64,000 nt of DNA, taken from NCBI RefSeq assembly GCF_022288805.1, contig NZ_JAKOPM010000004.1:62001-126000 (forward strand), read 5' to 3'. The DNA is from Corynebacterium yonathiae (GTDB taxonomy: Bacteria > Actinomycetota > Actinomycetes > Mycobacteriales > Mycobacteriaceae). Below, one piece after another: positions 21,438 to 28,719 of the stretch. Positions within the stretch are counted from its first letter, which is position 1; each line of letters opens with the position of its first letter. The notes below the pieces were generated by a model that saw nothing but the letters and a program-made list of their open reading frames with translations, was not told the DNA's origin and made no database searches. The position numbers and the translations under genes were made by a program.

Positions 21438-22637
21438 ATGTCCACGCCCCGCAGCATCTCCGCGCACCTCGATGCCGTCCTCACCCTGGCATCCCCCCTG
21501 CCGGCCGAGTCAGCCGCCGTCGATGCCTCCCTCATCGGCCGCGTCCTCGCCGCCGATGCCACCGCGCGCTTTCCCGTGCCGCCCCACGCCAACTCGGCGA
21601 TGGATGGCTTCCTCGTCCACGCCGCGGATCTTCCCTCCCCCGGCCCATGGGCACTCCCCGTCGCCGGCGATGTACCAGCCGGTGCCGCCCCTACCGAGGT
21701 CCCCGCGGGACACGCGGTGCGCATCATGACCGGCGCACCGGTAGCTGATACCGCAGGAATGCTTGTCGTGCCCGTGGAAAATACCACCACCCCGGCCGGC
21801 CCCGTAGCGCTTCCAGACGAGGTGACCATCACCGATGCTCCCACCAAGTCACATATCCGCGCCGCCGGGGAGGATATCCAGCCCGGCGCGCCAGTGGCCA
21901 CAGCAGGCACGCTTGTCGACGCCGCCGTAATCGCCGCTCTCACCTCCGCTGGCGTTTATTCCGTCTCGGTCCACCGCAGCCCACGCATAGCGATCATCTC
22001 TTCTGGCGAAGAACTAGTCTCTTCCCCAACAGAGCTCGCTCCCGGCCAGCTGCCGAATTCCAATGGCCCCATGCTCGCTGCCCTTGCAGGCGCAGACGCA
22101 CACGTCCACGTGGGTGATGCCCCTGCGGACCTCGCCTCCGCGCTGGATGAGCTTGCCTCCTCCCACGACCTCATCATCACCTCCGGCGGCGTTTCGGCCG
22201 GCGCGTTCGACGTCGTCCATACTGTGCTGAGGCGCACGGATTCCGCGTGGTTCGGGCACGTCGACCAGCGCCCGGGCGCCCCACAGGGCTACTCCAATTG
22301 GAAAGGCACCCCGATATTATGCTTGCCCGGCAACCCCGTGGCTGCCTTCGTAGATTTTCAGCTCTATGCTCGTCCCCTCCTCGCCGCGCTTTCTGGTCAC
22401 CCCGCGCCACGCGAGCAGGTCCACCTACGCGCCCGCGTAGACTCGCCCCTCCCGACCTCCCGCGGCCGGCCTACCATTGTGCCCGTGACCGTAGACTTCC
22501 AGGCGGAGCCCGCCATTACGTCGCACTTACCTCACGGCAGCCATCGCATCGTATCGCTCGCCGGTACCAATGGCTTTTGCCTCATCTCCTCCGAGCCGCC
22601 CGCCTTGGGTGAGGAGACCACCGTTTATCTGTATTAA
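21438..22637 (+). CDS. moeA: Molybdopterin molybdenumtransferase
   Basis: 399 residues. Inserts molybdate into adenylated molybdopterin. Conserved elements are HANSAMDGFLV, RIMTGAPVADTAGMLVVPVE, SSGEEL, SNGPML, TSGGVSAGAFD and LCLPGNPVAAFV. The ATG at 21438, 10 bases after moaA, starts the family N terminus; the frame is open upstream within moaA. Next comes moaC. Actinobacteria often have several moeA copies, so this may not be the only one. Confidence 0.93.
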   Translation: MSTPRSISAHLDAVLTLASPLPAESAAVDASLIGRVLAADATARFPVPPHANSAMDGFLVHAADLPSPGPWALPVAGDVPAGAAPTEVPAGHAVRIMTGAPVADTAGMLVVPVENTTTPAGPVALPDEVTITDAPTKSHIRAAGEDIQPGAPVATAGTLVDAAVIAALTSAGVYSVSVHRSPRIAIISSGEELVSSPTELAPGQLPNSNGPMLAALAGADAHVHVGDAPADLASALDELASSHDLIITSGGVSAGAFDVVHTVLRRTDSAWFGHVDQRPGAPQGYSNWKGTPILCLPGNPVAAFVDFQLYARPLLAALSGHPAPREQVHLRARVDSPLPTSRGRPTIVPVTVDFQAEPAITSHLPHGSHRIVSLAGTNGFCLISSEPPALGEETTVYLY

Positions 22638-22646
22638 GGAGCAACC

Positions 22647-23126
22647 ATGAAATTTACCCACCTAAATTCTGACGGCGCCGCCTACATGGTCGATGTCACC
22701 GAGAAGCAACCCACCGTGCGCACTGCCACGGCCGAGGGCGAAGTCGCCTGCTCCCCCGAGGTCATGACCGCTTTGCGCGACGGCACGGTATCCAAGGGAG
22801 ACGTGCTCGCCGTAGCCCGCATCGCCGGCATTTCCGCCGCCAAGAAGGTCCCCGAGCTGCTTCCGTTGGCCCATACCATTGGCGTGCACGGCTGCGCCGT
22901 GGAGCTCACGCTTGCCGACGACCACGTCTCCATCTCCGCCACCGTCCGCACCGCCGACCGCACTGGCGTGGAAATGGAAGCGCTTACGGCCGTGAATGTT
23001 TCCGCGCTCGCCATCATCGACATGGTCAAGGGCGTGGACCGCTCCGCCTATATCCGCCGTTGCGGCATCGTGGCGAAATCCGGCGGCCGCTCCGGGGACT
23101 GGTCCCGCACCCTGCCGGAGGCCTAA
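22647..23126 (+). CDS. moaC: Cyclic pyranopterin monophosphate synthase
   Basis: 159 residues. Rearranges 3',8-cyclo-GTP to cyclic pyranopterin monophosphate, the second Moco step. Conserved: KKVPELLPLAHTIGVHGCAVE, then DRTGVEMEALTAVNVSALAIIDM, then GVDRS. AAGGAG lies 5 bases before the ATG. Its TAA overlaps the ATG of mobA by one base (TAATG). Confidence 0.95.
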   Translation: MKFTHLNSDGAAYMVDVTEKQPTVRTATAEGEVACSPEVMTALRDGTVSKGDVLAVARIAGISAAKKVPELLPLAHTIGVHGCAVELTLADDHVSISATVRTADRTGVEMEALTAVNVSALAIIDMVKGVDRSAYIRRCGIVAKSGGRSGDWSRTLPEA

Positions 23127-23722
23127 TGCTCGGCGCGATAATCCTCGCCGGTGGCCACGGCCGACGCATGGGCGGCACAGATAAAGCCTCTCTTTCCGCC
23201 CACGGAACACGTTTTATAGACCGCCTGCTCGCCCAGCTCCCCTACGGCACCCCGGCCGTGGCCGTCTCACCGCATTATCTCGGCCTACCCCAGGTGTGCG
23301 AGTCCCCGCTCTACGGTGGTCCCGTCGCTGGCATCGCGGCCGGCGCACAAGCGTTATCCCACTGCACCGAACTTGCCCTCTTCGCCGTGGATGCCCCCGA
23401 TTCGCCGCTACTGCTTCCCCGTCTGCGCTCGACCCTCGCCTCCTCCACGGCCGATGCCGTACTCACCCGCGCCGCCGACGGCTACCTCCAGCCGCTGTGT
23501 TCCCTCTGGCACGCCCCCGCGCTCCACACTCAGCTCGAATCCCTTCCTACGGCTAGGAACGTCTCCGTCCGCCGCCTCATCCGCGGTGTGAATTTTGTCG
23601 AGGTCCCTGGCACCGGCGCCGAACGCGACTACGACACACACGCGGAATTGCGCGAGCTCCCCCTGCTCTGCTTCCCGGACCCTGCCCTCCCCCTTCGCGC
23701 TCACCGCAGCTCGCTGAACTAG
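23126..23722 (+). CDS. mobA: Molybdenum cofactor guanylyltransferase
   Basis: 198 residues. Adds GMP to molybdopterin to make the guanine-dinucleotide cofactor used by nitrate and formate reductases. The N-terminal nucleotide site is LAGGHGRRMGGTDKAS; FAVDAPDSPLL holds the metal-binding Asp region. Its last codons (about PLRAHRSSLN) and stop lie inside the first palindromic repeat at 23691-23753, so the C terminus looks altered by repeat insertion. The presence of mobA points to a DMSO-reductase-family enzyme in this organism. Confidence 0.88.
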   Translation: MLGAIILAGGHGRRMGGTDKASLSAHGTRFIDRLLAQLPYGTPAVAVSPHYLGLPQVCESPLYGGPVAGIAAGAQALSHCTELALFAVDAPDSPLLLPRLRSTLASSTADAVLTRAADGYLQPLCSLWHAPALHTQLESLPTARNVSVRRLIRGVNFVEVPGTGAERDYDTHAELRELPLLCFPDPALPLRAHRSSLN

Positions 23723-23753
23723 GCCACGGCACCGCACTGGTGAGCGGCAAGGG
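23691..23753. repeat. Palindromic repeat, unit 1
   Basis: Left arm CCCTTCGCGCTCACC (23691-23705), a 33-base loop, right arm GGTGAGCGGCAAGGG (23739-23753); 13 of 15 arm positions pair. The mobA stop (23720-23722) lies in the loop. First of three units with a period of 82-83 bases. Confidence 0.85.
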
Positions 23754-23773
23754 TAAGGGTCTTCTTCCCACCA

Positions 23774-23835
23774 CCCTTCGCGCTCACTAGCAGCCGCGGG
23801 TAGCACGAAATCACCGTCCCGGTGAGCGCGAAGGG
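23774..23835. repeat. Palindromic repeat, unit 2
   Basis: Left arm CCCTTCGCGCTCACT (23774-23788), a 32-base loop, right arm GGTGAGCGCGAAGGG (23821-23835); 14 bases pair perfectly. The loop contains GCCGCGGGT, shared in part with unit 3 (GCCGCGGAT). A 20-base spacer separates it from each neighbouring unit. Confidence 0.88.
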
Positions 23836-23855
23836 GAAGCTGCAGAACTACCCCG

Positions 23856-23917
23856 CTCTTCGCGATCACCGTGAAGCCGCGGATTTATGAAACTTGTTTC
23901 ATGGTGAGCGCGAAGGG
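23856..23917. repeat. Palindromic repeat, unit 3
   Basis: Left arm CTCTTCGCGATCACC (23856-23870), a 32-base loop, right arm GGTGAGCGCGAAGGG (23903-23917). The loop holds a second perfect dyad ATGAAAC-TT-GTTTCAT at 23887-23902. It ends 19 bases before the stop of the copper nitrite reductase gene, so the array sits between two convergent genes and may also act as a bidirectional terminator. Confidence 0.85.
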
Positions 23918-23936
23918 TGTATCGAGCGAGGCTGGC

Positions 23937-25304
23937 CTACTCCGTAACGATGAACTTTCCGTGCTGCCCCTTCTCCGCGTTTGTCATGATGTGATTCACA
24001 AAGGAATAAGTGCCCGGCTCGTTGAAGGTCATTTCGACGAATCCGCCTTGCGCTGGAAGCAGGTCAAGCGCTTGCGAACCAGTGGAGTCCTCATTCTTGA
24101 TGAGGTAAGCGCCTTCCTTGTAGGCGGTATCGAATTGTTCGCCCACAACGTGGAAGCTCAGCGGCTGGTCGGGGCCTAGATTGGTCAGCCACAGGCGAAC
24201 AGTATCGCCCACCTTGGCCTTGATGGGTTCTGCATCGTACTGGCCGGGATAATAGTTAAAGGCCATGAGGTCGAAGCGGCCGTCGGCTACGCGCTGGGCA
24301 TCGGCACCAGTGTTTTCCTCACCGAGGAAGACGTCGGTAGCCATGAAGTTATACTCCGCGTCTACGGGCTTCAGGTTCGGCGGATCGATGATGACGTTGC
24401 CGGCCATGCCGTTAGCGATGTGGAGGGACATGGGCATCGTGGAACAGTGATACATCCAGATGCCGGAGCGATGCGCGGTGAATTTGTAGGTCAATTCCTC
24501 GCCCGGCTGGATGGATTTCATGGTCTTATCTGGGTTGACCTCGCCGGCGTGGAAGTCAATGGAGTGGGCCATGGAGCCCTCGTTCTTGATGGTGATTTCG
24601 AACTTATCGCCCACTTTTCCGCGCAGGGTCGGGCCTGGGGCTTGGCCGTTGAAAAGCCACCGCATCTGTTTGATTCCTGGGGCGACCTCTACGACCTTCT
24701 CGGTCATCGTCCAGGTCTCTTTGTGCGTCTTCGTTTCGGCGGCAGGCTGCAAGGTGGCGTCAAAGGCGGAAAAGCCTTCGCGCTGGGTGCCGAGTTCAGC
24801 GGCGGTAGGCACGTCCACGTGGGGGTTGCTTGCAGAAGCCACCGTGTGGTCATGCCCTGCAGCGGCGCCATCTCCGACGTTGACCTTAAAAGTCATGCCC
24901 TGCATCTTGTGGCCGGCGATGGTGCAATAACCTTCCGCGGAGGAATCGATGACGCCGGCATCGAGTTGAACTGTCTCGCCGGGATCGACGCGGCCGGTTT
25001 CGGCATCACCGATCTTTAGGTCATGGACTTGGTCACCCGAGTTGGTGAAGTTGACCACCAGATGGGTTCCAGGGTCGATATCGATAGACGAGGGCGTAAA
25101 GGCCATGCCATCCACACCAACGTCAATGGTCTGCGTTTCACCAGAGGCTACAGGCGTAGCGGACTGAGAGCTCTTGCCGGTGGAATTGACCACCGCGAGT
25201 GCGATAACTGCCGCTAACGCGATACCGATGAGTAGCCACGAAGCCCAAGATGAGTCCTTGGAGGCGGGCTTGTCCGCGGGTTGTGAGGAAGAAACGCTCA
25301 GCAT
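23937..25304 (-). CDS. Copper nitrite reductase (NirK type) with extra N-terminal cupredoxin domain
   Basis: 455 residues. A signal anchor (about 20-40) is followed by a cupredoxin domain with a type 1 copper set H94, C127, H132 and M137 (or M134). Then come the two NirK cupredoxin domains: type 1 ligands H247, C287, H295, M300; type 2 ligands H252, H286 and H438; and catalytic Asp250 and His385, all matching NirK positions as I know them. It should reduce nitrite to NO outside the membrane, the extra domain perhaps passing electrons. The ATG directly follows the stop of the next membrane gene (TAAATG). A laccase-like oxidase is less likely. Confidence 0.85.
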   Translation of the reverse strand: MLSVSSSQPADKPASKDSSWASWLLIGIALAAVIALAVVNSTGKSSQSATPVASGETQTIDVGVDGMAFTPSSIDIDPGTHLVVNFTNSGDQVHDLKIGDAETGRVDPGETVQLDAGVIDSSAEGYCTIAGHKMQGMTFKVNVGDGAAAGHDHTVASASNPHVDVPTAAELGTQREGFSAFDATLQPAAETKTHKETWTMTEKVVEVAPGIKQMRWLFNGQAPGPTLRGKVGDKFEITIKNEGSMAHSIDFHAGEVNPDKTMKSIQPGEELTYKFTAHRSGIWMYHCSTMPMSLHIANGMAGNVIIDPPNLKPVDAEYNFMATDVFLGEENTGADAQRVADGRFDLMAFNYYPGQYDAEPIKAKVGDTVRLWLTNLGPDQPLSFHVVGEQFDTAYKEGAYLIKNEDSTGSQALDLLPAQGGFVEMTFNEPGTYSFVNHIMTNAEKGQHGKFIVTE

Positions 25305-26483
25305 TTAGTTCTCCAGTCTTTTCTGTAAGTAAAGGGCTCGGCCAACGGCGAAGATATTGGCGGCAAGACCTATCCCCATCATGATAAGCCCGGCCGCAAT
25401 AGCATCCAGCAAGCTAAGTAGTCCGCCCAGGTTGATGAGCAGCAGACGAGCGTAACCGGTGCGGTCCGCGGTATTGGGGCGCGCCCCGGTAAGTATGGGC
25501 AGCAGGTGGTGTAGGACACCGGTCACCAGCTGCAAAAGGCCAGCACCGAGGAAGGCGGGAAGCACAACCAAGGTGATGGTGCGCGGATAGGCTCCGACGG
25601 CTGCGGAGATGGCATCACCGGCGCACAACGCCAGCATCCACAGCAGGCCGGCGATGACGGCAACGGTGGCGGTGGTCAGCCGTGGTGAGCGCCCCATGAC
25701 GGTAGCGAGTACCGGCTGGATGATGAGCAGGGCTGCCAAGACCACGAGCAGCTGGGCCACGCCTGCAGCTCGGGTGAGGCCTACCGCGTATAGCGCCATC
25801 GCACAGCCCAGCCCCGCGCAGTGCACGATGAGCGCACGAATACACCGCGCACGAGCAGTGGGAGAAATCGCGGTGGCAGACAGCGTGGGAAGCAGCGTTA
25901 CCACCGTGCCGATGACGGTAAGCCAGGCAAATCCCCAGACCATACCGCGCGAGTGGGCGCCGATGAGGAGGGAGTACTCGCCTACCCCATTGCCGCTGAG
26001 GATGACGAGTACTACGGAGACGATCATGAACACGCTAGCGGCGATATAAAAGGGCACAGTCACGGCAAAGGAACCAGACAGCGAACCGCGCAGGCGCCGC
26101 ACCACGAACCACAGGTGCCAGGTGAGGGAGGCGATGATGAGGGTTGAGGCGACGTCGGCAAGCGGGCTCCAGTCATACCCTGCCCTATCTATGAGCAGCA
26201 AAATAAGCCCAATCTGGACTAGGGCCACGCGACTGCCGACGCCCCGATAGTCCCCACCCGCAGTCCTAGTCAAGGCCTCGGTGAAGTGAGTGGAAAAGAC
26301 GATGATCGCCGTAGTCAGCGCGCCAATTGTGAAGGGGTGGATGATATCCCACCACACCACGGGTGCGCCCAAGGAGCTAGCGATGAGCAGGCCGAGGCCA
26401 ACTAGGATCCACCCTGCGATAAGGGCTGCGGTCAAGATATGCCAACGGCCACGTGCGGCCAGTGAAATGTCATGAATGCGCAC
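25305..26483 (-). CDS. Multi-pass membrane protein with conserved His, partner of the nitrite reductase
   Basis: 392 residues, about 11-12 hydrophobic helices. Histidines lie in or next to helices: IHPFTIGALTTAIIVFSTHF, GAHSRGMVWGFAW and TGVLHHLLPILTG. This pattern loosely recalls NnrS and haem-copper oxidase subunit I families. In some Actinobacteria similar membrane regions accompany NirK-type genes, as I recall. A role in electron delivery or NO handling is inferred from context; no direct function is known to me. Its stop touches the ATG of the nitrite reductase gene and its start overlaps the end of the next gene by 14 bases. Confidence 0.6.
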   Translation of the reverse strand: MRIHDISLAARGRWHILTAALIAGWILVGLGLLIASSLGAPVVWWDIIHPFTIGALTTAIIVFSTHFTEALTRTAGGDYRGVGSRVALVQIGLILLLIDRAGYDWSPLADVASTLIIASLTWHLWFVVRRLRGSLSGSFAVTVPFYIAASVFMIVSVVLVILSGNGVGEYSLLIGAHSRGMVWGFAWLTVIGTVVTLLPTLSATAISPTARARCIRALIVHCAGLGCAMALYAVGLTRAAGVAQLLVVLAALLIIQPVLATVMGRSPRLTTATVAVIAGLLWMLALCAGDAISAAVGAYPRTITLVVLPAFLGAGLLQLVTGVLHHLLPILTGARPNTADRTGYARLLLINLGGLLSLLDAIAAGLIMMGIGLAANIFAVGRALYLQKRLEN

Positions 26484-27549
26484 GTCGCGCCTCCTTGCCG
26501 GTCAAGGTAATGCCGCAGGCGAGAAACACTATTACCGCACTAATAGTAACCACTCCGCCGCTTTGGAGCGCTGTGGTGTGCTGGGCACAATCTGCAAGGA
26601 CTCGCAGCGCAAGGCCACCATGCAAGAGCCCCACAGGTACGTAGAGCACTTTGTGGTACGGCAAGCGGCGGCAAATAACAGAGGTGACGATGATGGGCGC
26701 GTGCGCGAAAATCATGGACATGACAAAGCCCAGGAAAATGGTGTGCACCGAGGCATCATAGACAAAGCCGGTAGCCTCGCCATAGATTAGCCACAAGTAC
26801 CCGCCGAGCGCGAGCCAGGCGTAGCCGGCCAGCATGCATGCCGCCGAATAGCGCGGCAATCCTTGTGAGCGCACCAAGTTCTTGGCCACGTCCACCCGCG
26901 CGGTGGCCGCGGCGATAGCAATCAGCGCCAGCCCCATAGTGCGATAGCCCACCGCCGGGGAAAGCATATAGATAACGCTGACTGCCGCCAGCCCCAGCAC
27001 TAAGAGGGTGAGATGATTTTCGGCGCGAGTGCCGGCCATGGTTACGCGCGCTAATTCCATGCGCTCGCCGATGATGGTGGCCACGGCATAAAGTGCGCAC
27101 AGCGGCATCGCTGTAGCAAACCCCGGCCCCATGGCCCAGAGGGCGGCGGCGACTACTCCCCCAATGACGCCGACTGTCTGCACCAGAATCGCGAGGCTAG
27201 CCTGGCGACGGTAGATAGTGGCATAGATGCAGCCAAGGACAAGGAATCCGGCGGCAAAGAACATGGCTGCGACCCCACGCGGTAGGCCGGCGAGAATGCT
27301 GAGCACGCCAACGACGTGACACACAGGCCCCGCCCAGGCCCACGTGGTGCGCACGGCGACGACGCGTTCGAGGCCGATGGCTCCGCCTAAGAAGCCGAAG
27401 ACCATAAGCGGGCCGTGGTCGGCAGCAAAGGATGCTCCCGGGGTAGCGTTCAGCCCCAGGAGGGAGGCGCCCGCACCCAGCCCAACCAGCAGGGATAGCC
27501 CTGCACAGGCGAGAAAGATAAGGCGATGCGCCACGCTATTATTTTGCAC
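26470..27549 (-). CDS. NnrS-like multi-pass membrane protein
   Basis: 359 residues, about 11-12 hydrophobic helices. ADHGPLMVFGFLGGAIGLERV near the N terminus and HTIFLGFVMSMIFAHAPIIV near the C terminus resemble the histidine helices of NnrS, a haem-copper membrane protein of nitrosative stress. First gene of the leftward trio ending in the nitrite reductase; the overlap with the next gene suggests tight coupling. The GTG at 27549 lies 7 bases after a possible -10 (TACGAT on this strand), so the transcript may be leaderless. Distant similarity only. Confidence 0.6.
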   Translation of the reverse strand: MQNNSVAHRLIFLACAGLSLLVGLGAGASLLGLNATPGASFAADHGPLMVFGFLGGAIGLERVVAVRTTWAWAGPVCHVVGVLSILAGLPRGVAAMFFAAGFLVLGCIYATIYRRQASLAILVQTVGVIGGVVAAALWAMGPGFATAMPLCALYAVATIIGERMELARVTMAGTRAENHLTLLVLGLAAVSVIYMLSPAVGYRTMGLALIAIAAATARVDVAKNLVRSQGLPRYSAACMLAGYAWLALGGYLWLIYGEATGFVYDASVHTIFLGFVMSMIFAHAPIIVTSVICRRLPYHKVLYVPVGLLHGGLALRVLADCAQHTTALQSGGVVTISAVIVFLACGITLTGKEARRAHS

Positions 27550-27589
27550 GAGTTTTATCGTACTAATATTGGGGTCAGAGCGAAACTCG
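27549..27589. promoter_or_regulatory. Divergent control region with CGAGTTT/AAACTCG dyad
   Basis: CGAGTTT at 27549-27555 and AAACTCG at 27583-27589 form an inverted repeat spanning the region between the nitrite-reductase trio and the DUF2249 gene. A possible leftward -10, TACGAT (ATCGTA at 27557-27562), lies between the arms. Whether this is one operator or two half-sites is unclear. Confidence 0.4.
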
Positions 27590-27615
27590 CACCCCAGTAG
27601 AAAGGACTACTAGCC

Positions 27616-27876
27616 ATGCAGCTGCCCATCTCCGACGCCAATAAGCCGCATTCCATCCCCACCCTCAACGCCTCCGAAATTCCGCACGCCGTTCGCCACG
27701 GTGCCATCCATGGCGCGCTAGGCACCCTAAATGTAGGCGAATCAATGCTCCTCATCGCCCCGCATAACCCGGTTCCGCTGCTCAAAGAGGTCGAGTCCCG
27801 CGCGGAGAAGTTCGAGCTTGAATACCTCAAGGAAGAAGAAAACGACTTCCACATCAAATTCACCCGCGTGAGCTAA
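27616..27876 (+). CDS. DUF2249 domain protein
   Basis: 86 residues, single DUF2249 domain (IPTLNASEIPHAVRHGAIHGAL...GESMLLIAPHNPVPLLKEVE). Such proteins are small SirA-like folds often encoded with denitrification and NO-response genes. AAAGGA lies 11 bases before the ATG. It diverges from the nitrite reductase trio across 66 bases and precedes modA, so it may share control with the former. Biochemical role unknown. Confidence 0.75.
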   Translation: MQLPISDANKPHSIPTLNASEIPHAVRHGAIHGALGTLNVGESMLLIAPHNPVPLLKEVESRAEKFELEYLKEEENDFHIKFTRVS

Positions 27877-27951
27877 TCCTTTGCTCAGCGGAGGGCTATT
27901 CTAGGTAGGTCATACTCACCGCCGAAGAAGCCGAAAAGGACCTCTCCGCAG

Positions 27952-28716
27952 ATGCAAAAACGCGTCACCGTACTCCTCGTTGCCTTGGGAATTGCTCTTT
28001 CAGCCTGCGCTCCACAAACGTCAGTAACCTCGCCGCAGGATGCGACGGATCCCACGCTCAATGTACTGGCGGCCTCATCTACCCGCGTCATCAATGAGGA
28101 ACTTACCCAGCGCGCCGGCCAGCTCGAATCCCCGGTGATTTTGAGCTTTGAAAATGGCGGCTCTTCCGATCTGGTAAGTAAGCTGGGTGAAGGCGCCCCG
28201 GCCGATCTGCTCCTCACGGCTTCCAAGAAGACCATGGATAAGGCGGTCCAGGATGGCACCGTCACCACACCTGAGGTGCTCGCCACCAATGTCATGGTCA
28301 TGGTGGTTCCCAAGGGAAATCCGGCGGGAATCCATTCCGTGCACGATCTCTCCCACTCCCATCACTTCGTACTCTGCGATCCGCAGGTTCCCTGCGGTGA
28401 TATTTCCTCCCAAATCATCGATGACCAGCAATTGGACGTGCACCCCTCCTCCCAGGAGCGCCAGGTGGCAGACGTTTTAGGAAAGGTGGCCTCGGGCGAA
28501 GCCGATGCTGGATGGGTCTACTCCACCGATGCCGCCGCGGCCGGTAATGACGTTGAGGTGATTGATATTCCAGGAGCGGAGAAATTCTCTAATCAGATCT
28601 TGGGCGCCGTTGCCACGGACGCCTCTCATCCCGACCAGGCCCGCGCGGTGCTCGAGGTATTGGGCAGCGACTTTAATTCCACCTGGCGCGACCTCGGCTT
28701 TACCCCAGCGGAGTAG
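27952..28716 (+). CDS. modA: Molybdate ABC transporter, substrate-binding lipoprotein
   Basis: 254 residues. Type II signal peptide with lipobox L-S-A-C, so Cys19 would carry the lipid. The mature part is a ModA-type binding protein: LNVLAASSTRVINEEL at the start, ENGGSSDLVSKLGEGAPADLLL in the middle, GEADAGWVYSTDA and a C-terminal segment of the family. Captures molybdate outside the membrane for the modBC fusion 3 bases downstream. Confidence 0.9.
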   Translation: MQKRVTVLLVALGIALSACAPQTSVTSPQDATDPTLNVLAASSTRVINEELTQRAGQLESPVILSFENGGSSDLVSKLGEGAPADLLLTASKKTMDKAVQDGTVTTPEVLATNVMVMVVPKGNPAGIHSVHDLSHSHHFVLCDPQVPCGDISSQIIDDQQLDVHPSSQERQVADVLGKVASGEADAGWVYSTDAAAAGNDVEVIDIPGAEKFSNQILGAVATDASHPDQARAVLEVLGSDFNSTWRDLGFTPAE

Positions 28717-28719
28717 TCT

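Noticed and set aside
23691-23917. CRISPR-like regular repeats
   Set aside because: Only three units, palindromic and longer (62 bases) than the 20-base spacers, with no cas genes nearby.
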